Source: Phaeovibrio sulfidiphilus
GTDB lineage: Bacteria > Pseudomonadota > Alphaproteobacteria > Rhodospirillales > Rhodospirillaceae
Assembly (NCBI RefSeq): GCF_014861485.1
Contig: NZ_JACZHT010000003.1
Location: 236,712-300,711 of the forward strand
Reading direction: 5' to 3'
Length of the DNA stretch: 64,000 nt
Part shown: piece after piece, positions 9,723-19,096 of the stretch
How the letters are laid out: every line of letters starts with the position of its first letter
Position numbering within the stretch: the stretch's first letter is position 1
Notes under the pieces: generated by a model
Databases searched by the model: none
What the model saw: only the letters and a program-made list of their open reading frames with translations
Told to the model about the DNA's origin: nothing
Translations under genes and position numbers: made by a program

Positions 9723-10024
9723 TTGCGTTATTTTGTTGTTGATGCGTTCGCGGACCGCGTGTTTTCCGGAAATCCGGCCGGTGTCTGCATTCCGCACGCC
9801 TGATCTTCCGAATCACGGACGAAGGGCAGGCCCGCGAGAACACTCAAACGGAAACCGCCCTGGCCCTCCCCGAGAGCGGCGGCTGGCGGATACGCCGGAT
9901 CACACCCGGGGGTGAGGCGCCGCCGTGAAGACACCCAAAGCTGGAAACCGTCTTTGTTCTGTTCAACCGATACGGACCCGCGGCAAATCCCCCGGTGTTC
10001 CGGTCCCTGGGGGGCGAGCCCTTG
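9723..10024 (+). pseudogene. decayed PhzF-family gene
   Basis: A TTG at 9723 with GGAG six bases upstream starts LRYFVVDAFADRVFSGNP, followed by AGVC. This is the signature N-terminus of PhzF/YddE isomerase-like proteins. The frame stops at 9801. In another frame (about 9809-9928) ENTQTETALAL and GGWRIRRITPGGE continue the family pattern, up to a TGA at 9926. In that same frame VFVLFNRYGP appears from 9950. The gene thus carries at least one frameshift and one stop and ends after roughly a third of the family's usual 260-300 residues. Nothing family-like follows before metH. It is a remnant and should not be called as a small protein. Confidence 0.75.
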
Positions 10025-10227
10025 GGCTCAGGAATCAGGAACGCGGCCCGGGGGTGCCCGGGTCAGGGGGCGCGTGCCCCCGGTGTCCGGACACGGGGAC
10101 AGGACAAGCCTTTTGAGCGCCCGACCGGTTCCCTGCACCGAAGACCCGCAACGGTCCGGGATCCGCCCGCGGCACACCGTTTCCGGCGTGCCCCTGGCGG
10201 CGGACCTCCTGCGGCCCGTGCGCAGCC

Positions 10228-13200
10228 TCAGACGCTGAAGTAGCGCGCCTGGGGATGCAAGATCACCAGCGCCGAGGTGGACTGCTCCGGCACCAGCTCC
10301 CACTCCTCGGTCAGGGAGAGGCCAATCCGGTCGGCTCCCAGAAGCTCCAGGATCTGGGCCTGGTCCTCCAGGTTCGGGCAGGCGGGGTAGCCGAACGAGT
10401 AGCGGGCGCCGCGGTACTTCTGGCGCAGCAGATCGCCGGTCTCCCGGGCGTCCTCCCCCGAGTATCCCAGATCCGCGCGGATGCGCTTGTGCACGTACTC
10501 GGCCATGGCCTCGGCCACCTCCACGGACAGGCCGTGGAAATAGAGGTAGTCCCGATAGGCGTTGGACTCGAACAGGCGGGCGGATTCCCGCGAGGCCGCA
10601 GCCCCCACAGTCACAGCCTGAAGACCGATCACGTCCCGGCACTCGGGGCCCAGGGCCACATCCAGAACGAAGTCGGAAATGCACAGGCCGCCGGACTTCC
10701 CCTGACGCGGCAGACTGAAGCGCCCCACCTCCCGCACACCGTCGGGCGCGAACAGGATCAAGTCATTGCCGTCGCTGGCCGCCTTCCAGAAGCCGTACAC
10801 GGCCTTGGGGACGATCAGCTCCTCGGTCGCGGCCTTCTTCAGCCAGTCGTGGTAGATGGGCCGGACGTTGGCGTCGATCCAGGCGTTCCACTCGTCGGCG
10901 GGCCGGTCGCCGCGCCGGTAGCGCCACTGGAAGCCGAACAGGGTCTTCTCGTTGACGAACGGGACCACCGACTTGATGGACACGTTTTCCAGCACCCGGG
11001 CACCCCAGAACGGCGGCACGCGCACATCGGTTGCCCGCTTCAGATCCTCCCGGTGCAGGTCCGAGTCATCGTGGCCCACCGGACGTTCCAGAACGCCGCG
11101 GGCCTGGGTCCGGGCCTCCTGGGCGCTCAGGGGGGCCTGGGCGCCCGGCACAAGGGCCGGTGCGGCCGCCTGCTCGGCCTTGCGGGCCGTGATGGCTGCC
11201 AGGTAGGCATCGAACTCGCCGGCGACCACCTTGCCCATCAGGTCCAGGCCGTCGAAGGCATCCCGGGCGTAGGCGACGCGCCCGTGGTTGCCGTAGGCCC
11301 GGGTGCAGTCGTCCTCCACGAAGCGCCGGGTCAGGGCCGCGCCCCCCAGGATCACCGGAGTGTTCCAGCCCTCGCGGGCCATCTCCTCGAGATTTTCCTT
11401 CATGATGATGGTGGACTTCACCAGCAGGCCCGAAAGCCCGATGGCGTCGGCGTTGTGCGCGCGCGCGGCCTCCAGGATGGCCGGGAGGGGCTGCTTGATG
11501 CCCAGGTTGATCACCCGGTAGCCGTTATTGGACAGGATGATGTCCACCAGGTTCTTGCCGATGTCGTGAACGTCGCCCTTGACCGTGGCCAGCACCATGG
11601 TGCCGCGGGTGTCCATGGCATCCTTCTTTTCCATGTGGGGCTCGAGAGCCGCCACCGCGGCCTTCATGGTCTCGGCCGACTGGAGAACAAACGGCAGCTG
11701 CATCTTGCCGGAGCCGAACAGCTCGCCCACGACCTTCATACCGTCGAGCAGGATCTCGTTGACGATGTCCAGGGGCGCGTGGGTCTTCAGCGCCTCCTCC
11801 AGATCCTCCTCGATGCCCAGGCGGTTGCCCTCGATGATGCGATCCTTGAGGCGTTCCTCCACCGTCTGGTCGGTGCGATCGACCGTGCGGACCTCAGTGC
11901 GCCCCTCGAACAGGGCGATGAAGGCGTGCAGCGGGTCGTAGCCCTCCCGGCGGCGGTCATAAATGAGATCAAGCGCGGTCTCCACCTCCTCCGGGGCCAG
12001 GGTGTGCAGGGGCAGGATCTTGGAGACGTGAACGATCGCCCCCGTCAGGCCCACCTTGATGGCCTCGTCCAGGAACACCGAGTTCAGGACCGCCCGGGCC
12101 GCGGGCTTCAGGCCGAAGGAAATGTTGGACAGCCCCAGAATGATCTGGACCTCGGGCATCTCGTCTCGGATGCGGCGGATGGCCTCCAGGGTCTCGACCC
12201 CCAGCGTGCGGTCCTCCTCCACGCCGGTGCAGATGGTGAAGGTCAGGGGATCGAACAGCAGATCCGACGCCGGAAGGTGGTGACGGCCGACCGCGAATTC
12301 ATACAGACGCCGGGCAATGCGCAGCTTGTCATCGGCGCTCTTGGCCATGCCCTCCTCGTCGATGGTCAGGGCAATGACCGAGGCTCCGAACTCCCGGGCC
12401 AGACCAAGGCGCTTTTCGGCCTCGCCCTCCCCGTCCTCGAAGTTGATGGAGTTCACAATGGCCTTGCCGCCGTAGAGCTTCAGGGCCGCCTCCAGAACCG
12501 GGGTCTCGGTGGAGTCGAACACGAGCGGCGTGGGCACGGAGCCCCGCAGGCGGCTGACCACCTCGGTCATGTCCGCCACCTCGTTGCGCCCCACGAAGGC
12601 GGTGCAGACGTCGAGGGTGTTGGAACCCTCCCGGACCTGCTCCCGGCCCATGGCCACGATGCCATCCCAGTCCTGGGACTCCTGGAGCGTGCGGAACTTC
12701 TTCGAGCCGTTGGCGTTCAGGCGCTCGCCGATGGACAGGAACGAGTTTTCCTGGCGCAGGGGAACGCCGTGATACAGCGACGCCACCGACGGCACGAAAT
12801 GCACCGAGCGGCGGACCGGGGCGGGACGGACCGCGCCGCCCGCAAGGTCCGTCAGCATGGCGTTGGTGGCCCCGATGTGGGCGGGGGTGGTGCCGCAGCA
12901 GCCCCCCACCAGGTTGAGGCCGTCCTCGGTGACAAAGCGGCGGTGCCAGTCGGCGAACTCGTCCGCGCCCAGGGGGTAGTGGGCCTTGCCGTCCAGCAGC
13001 TCGGGCAGGCCCGCATTGGGCTGGACCGACAGGAAGCCGGGCCAGCTTTCCGACAGCTGGCGCAGGTGGTCGCTCATCTCCCGGGGGCCGGTGGCGCAGT
13101 TGAAGCCGAGCGAGTCCACCTCGAGGGACGCGGCAATGGCAATCACCGCCGAGAGGTCCGTCCCCACCAGAAGCGAGCCGGTGGTCTCCATGGTCACCTG

Positions 13201-13761
13201 GAGAAGGATCGGCAGGACCGCGCCCTGAACGGCCCGCGCCTGCTTCACGCCATTGATGGCGGCCTTGAACTGGAGGGGATCCTGACAGGTCTCGATCAGC
13301 ACCGCATCCACCCCGCCCTCGATCAGCCCCATGGCCTGCTCGACGTAGCTGTCCTTCAGGCGGTCATAGGACACGTGCCCCAGGCTGGGCAGGCGCGTCC
13401 CCGGCCCGATGGAGCCCAGGACAAAGCGCCTGCGGTCGTCGGAGAAGCGCTCCGCCGCCTCCCGGGCCAGTTCAGCGCCCCGGCGGTTGATCTCCCGGAC
13501 CCGGTCGCCCAGATCGAACTCCTCCAGCGTGAGGCGCGAGCCCCCGAAGGTGTTGGTCTCGACGCAGTCCGCCCCCGCCTCGAAGTAGCGCTCGTGCAGG
13601 GACCGGATCACGTCCGGGCGGGTGAGGCTCAGGGCCTCGGTGCAGTTCTCCCTCCCCATGAAGTCCTCCTCCACGGACAGGTCCATGGCCTGGATCAGGC
13701 TGCCCATGCCGCCGTCACACAAAAGGACGCGCTGGCTCAGGTGTTCGAGAAAGGTGCTCAT
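10228..13761 (-). CDS. metH: cobalamin-dependent methionine synthase
   Basis: MetH moves the methyl group of 5-methyltetrahydrofolate via cobalamin to homocysteine. All four modules are present in 1177 residues. The homocysteine domain has zinc cysteines in GFNCATG and GGCCGTTPAHI (near 287). The pterin-binding domain begins around GERLNANGSKKF. The helical cap and B12 domain carry the cobalamin His in DVHDIGKN near residue 727. The C-terminal SAM-dependent reactivation domain follows. The ATG at 13761 has TCCGGAG about ten bases upstream. It is the last gene of arsR/MTase-metF-metH, 45 bases after metF. No cobalamin riboswitch is visible in the short gap. Confidence 0.97.
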   Translation of the reverse strand: MSTFLEHLSQRVLLCDGGMGSLIQAMDLSVEEDFMGRENCTEALSLTRPDVIRSLHERYFEAGADCVETNTFGGSRLTLEEFDLGDRVREINRRGAELAREAAERFSDDRRRFVLGSIGPGTRLPSLGHVSYDRLKDSYVEQAMGLIEGGVDAVLIETCQDPLQFKAAINGVKQARAVQGAVLPILLQVTMETTGSLLVGTDLSAVIAIAASLEVDSLGFNCATGPREMSDHLRQLSESWPGFLSVQPNAGLPELLDGKAHYPLGADEFADWHRRFVTEDGLNLVGGCCGTTPAHIGATNAMLTDLAGGAVRPAPVRRSVHFVPSVASLYHGVPLRQENSFLSIGERLNANGSKKFRTLQESQDWDGIVAMGREQVREGSNTLDVCTAFVGRNEVADMTEVVSRLRGSVPTPLVFDSTETPVLEAALKLYGGKAIVNSINFEDGEGEAEKRLGLAREFGASVIALTIDEEGMAKSADDKLRIARRLYEFAVGRHHLPASDLLFDPLTFTICTGVEEDRTLGVETLEAIRRIRDEMPEVQIILGLSNISFGLKPAARAVLNSVFLDEAIKVGLTGAIVHVSKILPLHTLAPEEVETALDLIYDRRREGYDPLHAFIALFEGRTEVRTVDRTDQTVEERLKDRIIEGNRLGIEEDLEEALKTHAPLDIVNEILLDGMKVVGELFGSGKMQLPFVLQSAETMKAAVAALEPHMEKKDAMDTRGTMVLATVKGDVHDIGKNLVDIILSNNGYRVINLGIKQPLPAILEAARAHNADAIGLSGLLVKSTIIMKENLEEMAREGWNTPVILGGAALTRRFVEDDCTRAYGNHGRVAYARDAFDGLDLMGKVVAGEFDAYLAAITARKAEQAAAPALVPGAQAPLSAQEARTQARGVLERPVGHDDSDLHREDLKRATDVRVPPFWGARVLENVSIKSVVPFVNEKTLFGFQWRYRRGDRPADEWNAWIDANVRPIYHDWLKKAATEELIVPKAVYGFWKAASDGNDLILFAPDGVREVGRFSLPRQGKSGGLCISDFVLDVALGPECRDVIGLQAVTVGAAASRESARLFESNAYRDYLYFHGLSVEVAEAMAEYVHKRIRADLGYSGEDARETGDLLRQKYRGARYSFGYPACPNLEDQAQILELLGADRIGLSLTEEWELVPEQSTSALVILHPQARYFSV

Positions 13762-13806
13762 GAGGGGAATGCTCCGGACAGGAAAAACAACAAAAACGCA
13801 GGGACG

Positions 13807-14706
13807 TCAGGCCGCGGGAGCGGTCCGCAGGCCCAGAATGTGACAGATGGCGCGGGTCAGGTCCGGCCGGTTCAGGGTGTAGAAGTGGAAACGGGTGTGG
13901 CCGTCATCCTGAAGGGCGCGACACTGCTCGAACGCGAGGGCGGCCGCAATCATTTTCCGGGTCTCCACGCTTTCATCCAGCCCGTCAAAGAGCCGGGGCA
14001 TCCAGGCAGGGATGGCCGTCCCGCAGACCGAGGCAAACCGCTGGACGGTGGCGAAGCTCATCACCGGAAGAATACCCGGGATCACGGGCGCTGTAATGCC
14101 CGCCGCCGCGACCCGGTCCATGAAGCGCCGGAAATGGTCCACGTCAAAGAAGAACTGGCTGATGGCCGTGGTGGCGCCCGCGTCCAGCTTGCGCTTCAGG
14201 TTGTCGATGTCGTCGTCCAGGCTCCGGGCGGCGGGGTGACCCTCCGGGTAGGCGGCAACGAAGATCTCGAAATCGGCGATCTTTCTGAGACCCGCCACCA
14301 GATCGGCCGCATAGGCGTAGCCGCCCGGGTGGGGGGCGTACTCGCTGACACCGTCCGGCGGATCACCGCGCAGGGCCACGATGTGACGCACGCCGGCGTC
14401 CCAGTAGCCCCGGGCGACCTCGTCGACCTCCTCGCGGGTGGCGCCCACGCAGGTCAGGTGGGCGGCGGGGGTCAGGCCGGTGTGCGACGCGATCCGGGCC
14501 ACGATGTCGTGGGTCCGGTCCCGGGTGGACCCGCCGGCGCCATAGGTGACCGAGACGAAATCCGGCGCCAGGGGCTCCAGAGCCGTAATGCAGTCCCAGA
14601 GCTGGGCGTTGAGCTCGTCGGTCTTCGGAGGAAAGAACTCGAAGGAGACGCGGACGTCCGGGGCGCTCTCGGGCGGAGCAATGCGGGGCAGGAAAGAGGT
14701 GGTCAC
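13807..14706 (-). CDS. metF: 5,10-methylenetetrahydrofolate reductase
   Basis: This FAD enzyme reduces methylene-THF to the methyl-THF used by the adjacent metH. The family N-terminus VSFEFFPPKTDE with its catalytic Glu is present, as are LTCVGATREEV and GDPPDG in the TIM barrel. I chose the GTG at 14706, which has GGAGAT nine bases upstream and gives 299 residues. A TTG at 14769 would add 21 residues without a ribosome site. It lies about 95 bases after the upstream arsR/methyltransferase gene on the same strand and is probably co-transcribed with it. Confidence 0.95.
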   Translation of the reverse strand: MTTSFLPRIAPPESAPDVRVSFEFFPPKTDELNAQLWDCITALEPLAPDFVSVTYGAGGSTRDRTHDIVARIASHTGLTPAAHLTCVGATREEVDEVARGYWDAGVRHIVALRGDPPDGVSEYAPHPGGYAYAADLVAGLRKIADFEIFVAAYPEGHPAARSLDDDIDNLKRKLDAGATTAISQFFFDVDHFRRFMDRVAAAGITAPVIPGILPVMSFATVQRFASVCGTAIPAWMPRLFDGLDESVETRKMIAAALAFEQCRALQDDGHTRFHFYTLNRPDLTRAICHILGLRTAPAA

Positions 14707-14800
14707 TCTGGGTATCTCCGGTCTGATGTCACTGCGTTGGACACTGTGGTTTCGGTTCGGCGGGTTCAAGTCGGCGGATTCTCGTCAGCAAGGCGGGGCC

Positions 14801-15751
14801 TCAGGATCCGGGCGGTCCTCCGGCAACCCAGAACCGGACGGTCAGCTCCGGTCCCGGAAGATCGAAGGTCTCCTGGACTGTCAGCCCGGCGCGGGTGCAC
14901 CAGGCCTCCATCTCGCCGTGGGAGAAGCCCAGGCGGCGATGATTGTGCCGCACCCGGTAGTCCTCGATCCCGTGCGGCGCCAGGTCCGCGATGAGAAGGC
15001 GTCCGGACGGGCGCAGGACACCGGCCGCATTGGCAATGACCCGGGCCGGATCCTCGGCAAAGTGCAGGACCTGGTAGAGCAGCGCCAGATCAAAACTGTC
15101 GGGCTGGAAGGGCAGACTGTACATGTCGCCATAGCGCACCTCGGCATTGCGCACGCCCGCCCGGTCCAGACCGGCCCTCGCCAGGGCCAGCATCTCGCGG
15201 GAGCGGTCGATGCCCACCACGTGACCCACGTGGGGCGCAACACGCACAAGCACGCTGCCCGTGCCGGTGGCAATGTCCAGAAGATCGGTGGCGCCCGCGC
15301 GGGCAACCCGCTCCACAAGGGCGGTCTCGGCGGCCTCCTCCACCCCGGACACCCGGCGCAGGTCATCCCAGCGGGTGGCGATCTCGCCAAAGTACCGCAT
15401 GGCCGCCTCGGCCCGCTCAGTGCGCAGGGCCAGAAGCCGCCCGTGATCGGCCCGCAGGGTCTCGCTGGTCAGGGCGTCGCCCTTGCGCTCCAGGATGTCG
15501 AGCAACCCCCGGGCGATGTCACGCCCCACGCCGGAGCCCGCAAACCGGTAGAACACCCAGGCGCCCTCGGGGCGGCGCTCCAGAAGACGGGCGTCCACCA
15601 TGACCTTGAGATGCCGGGACACCCGGGGCTGGGAAATGCCCAGGATGTCCACCAGGTCGGACACGCTCAGCTCCCCCCCGGCGCACAGGGCGAGGATGCG
15701 CAGACGTGTGACCTCGGCAACCGCCCGCAAGGCGGAGAGAACACCATCCAT
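14801..15751 (-). CDS. ArsR-family regulator fused to a SAM-dependent methyltransferase
   Basis: The N-terminal 90 residues form an ArsR winged helix, with TRLRILALC, then LSVSDLVDILGISQPRVSRH as the recognition helix. They are followed by a class I methyltransferase domain with motif I LLDIATGTGSVL near residue 155 and a UbiE-like region. It lacks the cysteine pairs of metal-sensing ArsR proteins. The ATG at 15751 has AGGGAG ten bases upstream, and a longer frame back to 15925 would cross the promoter. Placed first in the operon with metF and metH, it probably represses methyl-cycle genes in response to SAM or SAH. That is inference; the fold assignment is secure. Confidence 0.88.
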   Translation of the reverse strand: MDGVLSALRAVAEVTRLRILALCAGGELSVSDLVDILGISQPRVSRHLKVMVDARLLERRPEGAWVFYRFAGSGVGRDIARGLLDILERKGDALTSETLRADHGRLLALRTERAEAAMRYFGEIATRWDDLRRVSGVEEAAETALVERVARAGATDLLDIATGTGSVLVRVAPHVGHVVGIDRSREMLALARAGLDRAGVRNAEVRYGDMYSLPFQPDSFDLALLYQVLHFAEDPARVIANAAGVLRPSGRLLIADLAPHGIEDYRVRHNHRRLGFSHGEMEAWCTRAGLTVQETFDLPGPELTVRFWVAGGPPGS

Positions 15752-16243
15752 AAAGGGCCACTCCCTGACTGAACCGCCCGCAGGCCGGATCCTGACCACG
15801 TGCCGAACCCCATCCCGGTGGCCGGATTCGGATCGCCACAACGGAATGCGCTGGCGCACCGGCGCCAGACCATAAGGATATACACATATCATTATATTTG
15901 ACGCAACCCCTATCAACTCGCGCACGGCGGAGCCTGAAAATAAAGCACAATCAGGGGATGAGCTGACATCGCGAGCCCGGGAAGCGGACGCTCCGGCAAA
16001 AATCCGGCACCCGCCCCGCGCACGAGCCCGGAAACGTCTGGTTTCCAGCCATTTTCCGTGCTAGTTCTTTTCATCGCCTGAAGAGATTTCTTGCGGGACC
16101 GGACCGGGTGTACCCCCTGTCCACCCGATCTCCACCTTTTCCCTGTTCCGGCTCCGGCGGGAGTTCGGACCTGCACATCCGGAGCGCCGGACCACACCGG
16201 ACCGGACCCCGAGCGCTCTGTCTGACACAAAGAGGTTGATCGA
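15752..16243. other. divergent intergenic region between the methionine operon and mlaC
   Basis: About 490 bases separate two divergently transcribed units. It holds the inverted repeat at 15872-15895 on the methionine side. I see no gene. An AT-richer stretch at 16050-16080 could be part of the mlaC promoter, but no clear -35/-10 pair can be assigned. Confidence 0.5.
15872..15895 (-). promoter_or_regulatory. AT-rich inverted repeat, candidate operator of the methionine operon
   Basis: ATAAGGATAT (15872-15881) and ATATCATTAT (15886-15895) form an inverted repeat matching at 9 of 10 positions with a four-base ACAC spacer. It lies in sequence otherwise near 65% GC, about 120 bases upstream of the ArsR-methyltransferase ATG. 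ArsR-family proteins typically bind AT-rich dyads of this size, so autoregulation of the operon is likely. Confidence 0.6.
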
Positions 16244-16909
16244 ATGTTTCGTCGAGCACTTGCGCCGATGATGGCTGTCTTTCTGATGGTCGGACTGAGC
16301 GCCCCCGCTTCTGCACAGCAATTTTCCTCGGATCCGAAAGCCTTCGTTGACGGCGTCACCCACTACGCCATCGACGACATCCTGACCCCGTCCCTCACGA
16401 AGGACGAGCAGATGGCCCGCTTTGCCAAGCTGGTCGACACGGCCTTCAACATGGACTACATCTCCCGCTTCGTCACCGGAGCCGCCTGGAGGCAGGCCAC
16501 CGACGCACAGCGCGCCGAGTTCTCGTCCCTGTTCCGCGAGATGAACATCTACACCTGGGGCCAGCGCTTCAACGAGTACGACAACCAGACGATCGAGGTC
16601 ACGGGCGTCAAGTCCCAGGAGACCCGGGGCGGCACCATCCACGAGGTGACCTCCACCGTCAGCACGGGCAAGGGCAAGCCGATTATCGTGAACTGGGTGG
16701 CTCTCCAGCCCGCCACGGGAACCGGAGGCCTGGGCCTGATCGACATCAAGGTCGAGGGCGTCTCCATGCTCCAGACCTTCCGTTCGGACTACCAGGCGGT
16801 TCTGAAGAACACCGGATCCATGGACGGCCTGAACGCGGTGCTCCGCGAGAAGGTCGCGGCCCTGAAGGACGGCACCGCCCCCCTGCCGGCCCCCCAGCCG
16901 GCCCAGTAG
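16244..16909 (+). CDS. mlaC: MlaC/Ttg2D-type periplasmic phospholipid-binding protein
   Basis: MlaC carries phospholipids across the periplasm between the outer-membrane MlaA complex and the inner-membrane MlaFEDB transporter. The 221-residue product has a signal peptide (hydrophobic residues 8-20, cleavage after ASA near residue 24). An MlaC domain follows, with FVDGVTHYAIDDIL, YISRFVTGAAWR and a beta-rich C-terminal half. The ATG at 16244 follows AGAGG. It is a single-gene unit here, and mlaD homologues lie at 31.3-32.7 kb. A strong terminator follows. Confidence 0.9.
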   Translation: MFRRALAPMMAVFLMVGLSAPASAQQFSSDPKAFVDGVTHYAIDDILTPSLTKDEQMARFAKLVDTAFNMDYISRFVTGAAWRQATDAQRAEFSSLFREMNIYTWGQRFNEYDNQTIEVTGVKSQETRGGTIHEVTSTVSTGKGKPIIVNWVALQPATGTGGLGLIDIKVEGVSMLQTFRSDYQAVLKNTGSMDGLNAVLREKVAALKDGTAPLPAPQPAQ

Positions 16910-16975
16910 GGGCAGATACCGGCCTCCGGACCGCGCAAACCGGACACCGCACCGCGGAGCTCCGGACCCCATACC

Positions 16976-17013
16976 AAAACCGCCGCACCGGTTCTGCCCG
17001 ATGCGGCGGTTTT
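16976..17013. terminator. bidirectional rho-independent terminator
   Basis: A 12-base arm AAAACCGCCGCA (16976-16987) pairs perfectly with TGCGGCGGTTTT (17002-17013) around a 14-base loop. The flanking A and T runs make it work in both directions. It lies between the convergent ends of mlaC and the DUF3422 gene. Confidence 0.9.
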
Positions 17014-17038
17014 CTGTCTCGGCGTCCGATCAGCCCGA

Positions 17039-18340
17039 TCAGCTTTTTTCCTTGTGCAGCCCCAGGGCCCGTTTGGCGCGCTTGAGCCCCAGGAAGACCA
17101 GGATGAACACCAGGGGGACCAGGATGCCGGTGGCAACCGTGTCGGACACGGGGCCCAGCAGTCCGGCCTTCTGCATGGCCTTGAGCACGTACTGGAGCAG
17201 GCCGATCATATAATAGGAGATCGCGACCACCGACAGGCCCTCGACCGCCTGCTGGAGCCGCAGCTGCAGCATGGCGCGCCGGTCCATGCTTTCCAGCAGA
17301 TGTTTGTTCTGGGCCTGGAGGTCCACCTCGACCCGGGCCCGCAGAAGGCTCGCCACCCGGGCCCCGCGATTGGAGAGCTCCCGGGTCCGCCGCTCGATGG
17401 AGGCGCAGGTGGCCATGGCCGGGGTCAGGCGGCGGTCCAGAAAGACCGAAAGGGAGACCATCTCCCCGATGCGCTTCTCCCGCAGGGTCTCCAGCCGGTC
17501 CAGAACGATCTGGTAGTAGGCCTTGGAGGCCCCGAACCGGTACGAGTTGGCCGTGGCAATGGCCTCCACCTGGGCGGTGACGTCCGAAAGCTGTGACAAC
17601 AGAAGGGCATCGTCCTCGCTGGCCTCGGTCTCGGCCATGCGCTTGGCGATGTCCGCCAGCTGGTAGTCAATCTCCCGCAGGATCGGAGACGCATGGCGCG
17701 CCAGCGGCAGGGCCAGAAGGGACAGGGCCCGGTAATGGGTGATCTCGATCAGGCGCTGCACAAGGCGCCCGGCCTGGGCCGGCTTCTGGTCGATGTCGCG
17801 CACCAGAATGCGGTGGAATCGGTCGTCGTGAAGCTGGAGATCCGTGTAGACCAGCGCCACATCGCCGCCCACAAGGGCCCCGATGATCGGGTTGCCGTCG
17901 AAGTGGCGCAAGCTGGCCTCGGCCATGGGGTAGTCCGGATCGTTCCGGTCCTCCAGCACGATATGAACCCCGGACACCAGCTCCCCCGGAAGGGAGGCCA
18001 GCCAGTCCACCGGCAGGGCCGCGAGCGGCATGGAGGAGAACGGCAACTGACCGGTCCGGGACCGCCGCACCAGGGTGTAGCAGCAGAACTCGGTGTGCTG
18101 CTCGAAGCGCAGCGTCACCCCGGCCAGATCCATGGTGAAGTGGTTGGAGTTCAGGGACGGAAGCGGCAGCGACATCCGCTCACACAGGTTGACGATGTGG
18201 CTGACCGCCCCGCTGGTGCGGGCGCCCGTCAGGATGGCGAAACTGCTGATCTGGGCCGGCGCCTCGAGTTCGTCCGCAAGGCGGGTGTGAAGCTCCCGGA
18301 CCAGGGCCTCGCGCTGGGGATGCTCACGAAAGACACTCAC
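17039..18340 (-). CDS. DUF3422 family membrane protein
   Basis: This conserved alpha/beta-proteobacterial protein of unknown function has 433 residues. The N-terminal half has family segments HTRLADELEAPAQIS and LNSNHFTMDL. A long helical, coiled-coil-prone middle follows, then two hydrophobic segments near the C-terminus (around 365-385 and 400-418), ending in a basic tail. The GTG start at 18340 overlaps the trpF stop (GTGA), so it is translated with trpF. The location suggests an inner-membrane protein with a large cytoplasmic domain; function is not known. Confidence 0.88.
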   Translation of the reverse strand: MSVFREHPQREALVRELHTRLADELEAPAQISSFAILTGARTSGAVSHIVNLCERMSLPLPSLNSNHFTMDLAGVTLRFEQHTEFCCYTLVRRSRTGQLPFSSMPLAALPVDWLASLPGELVSGVHIVLEDRNDPDYPMAEASLRHFDGNPIIGALVGGDVALVYTDLQLHDDRFHRILVRDIDQKPAQAGRLVQRLIEITHYRALSLLALPLARHASPILREIDYQLADIAKRMAETEASEDDALLLSQLSDVTAQVEAIATANSYRFGASKAYYQIVLDRLETLREKRIGEMVSLSVFLDRRLTPAMATCASIERRTRELSNRGARVASLLRARVEVDLQAQNKHLLESMDRRAMLQLRLQQAVEGLSVVAISYYMIGLLQYVLKAMQKAGLLGPVSDTVATGILVPLVFILVFLGLKRAKRALGLHKEKS

Positions 18341-18993
18341 GGCAACACCTCCCTGACCGCCCGGACGAACTGCTCGATCAGCTCCGGGTCCTTGATGCCC
18401 CTCTCCCGCTCCACCCCGCTGGAGACATCGACAGCGTAAGCCCGGGTCCGCAGCAGGGCCTCGCGGACGTTGTCCACCGTCAGTCCGCCCGCAAGCATCC
18501 AGGGAAGGGGTGCCTCCCAGCCGTCGAGAATGGACCAGTCAAAGGCGACCGCGTTGCCTCCCGGACGCCCCGCATCCGCCGGAGCCCGGGCATCCAGAAG
18601 CAGCCAGTCCGCCACGTCCGCATAGGCGTCGGCGGCGGCCAGATCCTCGCGGGTCGCGATGGGCAGGGCCTTCATGACCGGCAGGGCGAACCGGTCGCGG
18701 ATCTCGTCCACCCGGTCCGGCGTCTCGGAGCCGTGCAACTGGATCATGTCCAGGCGCACCGAGCCGACGGCCGCATCCAGAAGCGCATCATCCGGATCGA
18801 CAAACAGCCCCACACGCTCGGGCCCGCCCTCCCAGGACGGGGGCAGCCCGTCCAGAAGCAGCGCGGCCTCATCGGGCGTGATCGCGCGCGGGGAGCGCTC
18901 GAAAAACACCAGGCCGATCCAGTCCGCTCCGGCGTTCACCGCAGCCACCAGGCCATCCTCTTCGGTCAGACCGCAGATTTTCACGCCGGTCAT
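18337..18993 (-). CDS. trpF: phosphoribosylanthranilate isomerase
   Basis: TrpF catalyses the Amadori step of tryptophan synthesis. The catalytic cysteine lies in VKICGLT at residues 4-10 and the phosphate-binding segments in AGGLTVDNV and YAVDVSSGVE, with the catalytic Asp in the latter. At 218 residues it has normal length. It is separated by about 100 bases from pyrF upstream and overlaps the DUF3422 gene downstream. No other trp genes are in the window, so this is an isolated trpF, as is common in Alphaproteobacteria. Confidence 0.95.
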   Translation of the reverse strand: MTGVKICGLTEEDGLVAAVNAGADWIGLVFFERSPRAITPDEAALLLDGLPPSWEGGPERVGLFVDPDDALLDAAVGSVRLDMIQLHGSETPDRVDEIRDRFALPVMKALPIATREDLAAADAYADVADWLLLDARAPADAGRPGGNAVAFDWSILDGWEAPLPWMLAGGLTVDNVREALLRTRAYAVDVSSGVERERGIKDPELIEQFVRAVREVLP

Positions 18994-19096
18994 CGTACTC
19001 TCTCCCTGCCGCCGGAGGGCCCCGCCCCGGCCTGTCGGGGGAGGCCCGGTCCGGGCATTGTTGTGCCTGTCTTGTGCTGTGGCCCGCCGCAGTCGC

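Noticed and set aside
14707..14769. Longer metF starting at TTG 14769
   Set aside because: No ribosome site; GTG 14706 has GGAGAT correctly spaced and matches family length.
10255..14994. A 1579-codon open frame on the plus strand
   Set aside because: It lies antisense to metH and metF, which have intact domains; stop codons are rare in the opposite frame of GC-rich genes.
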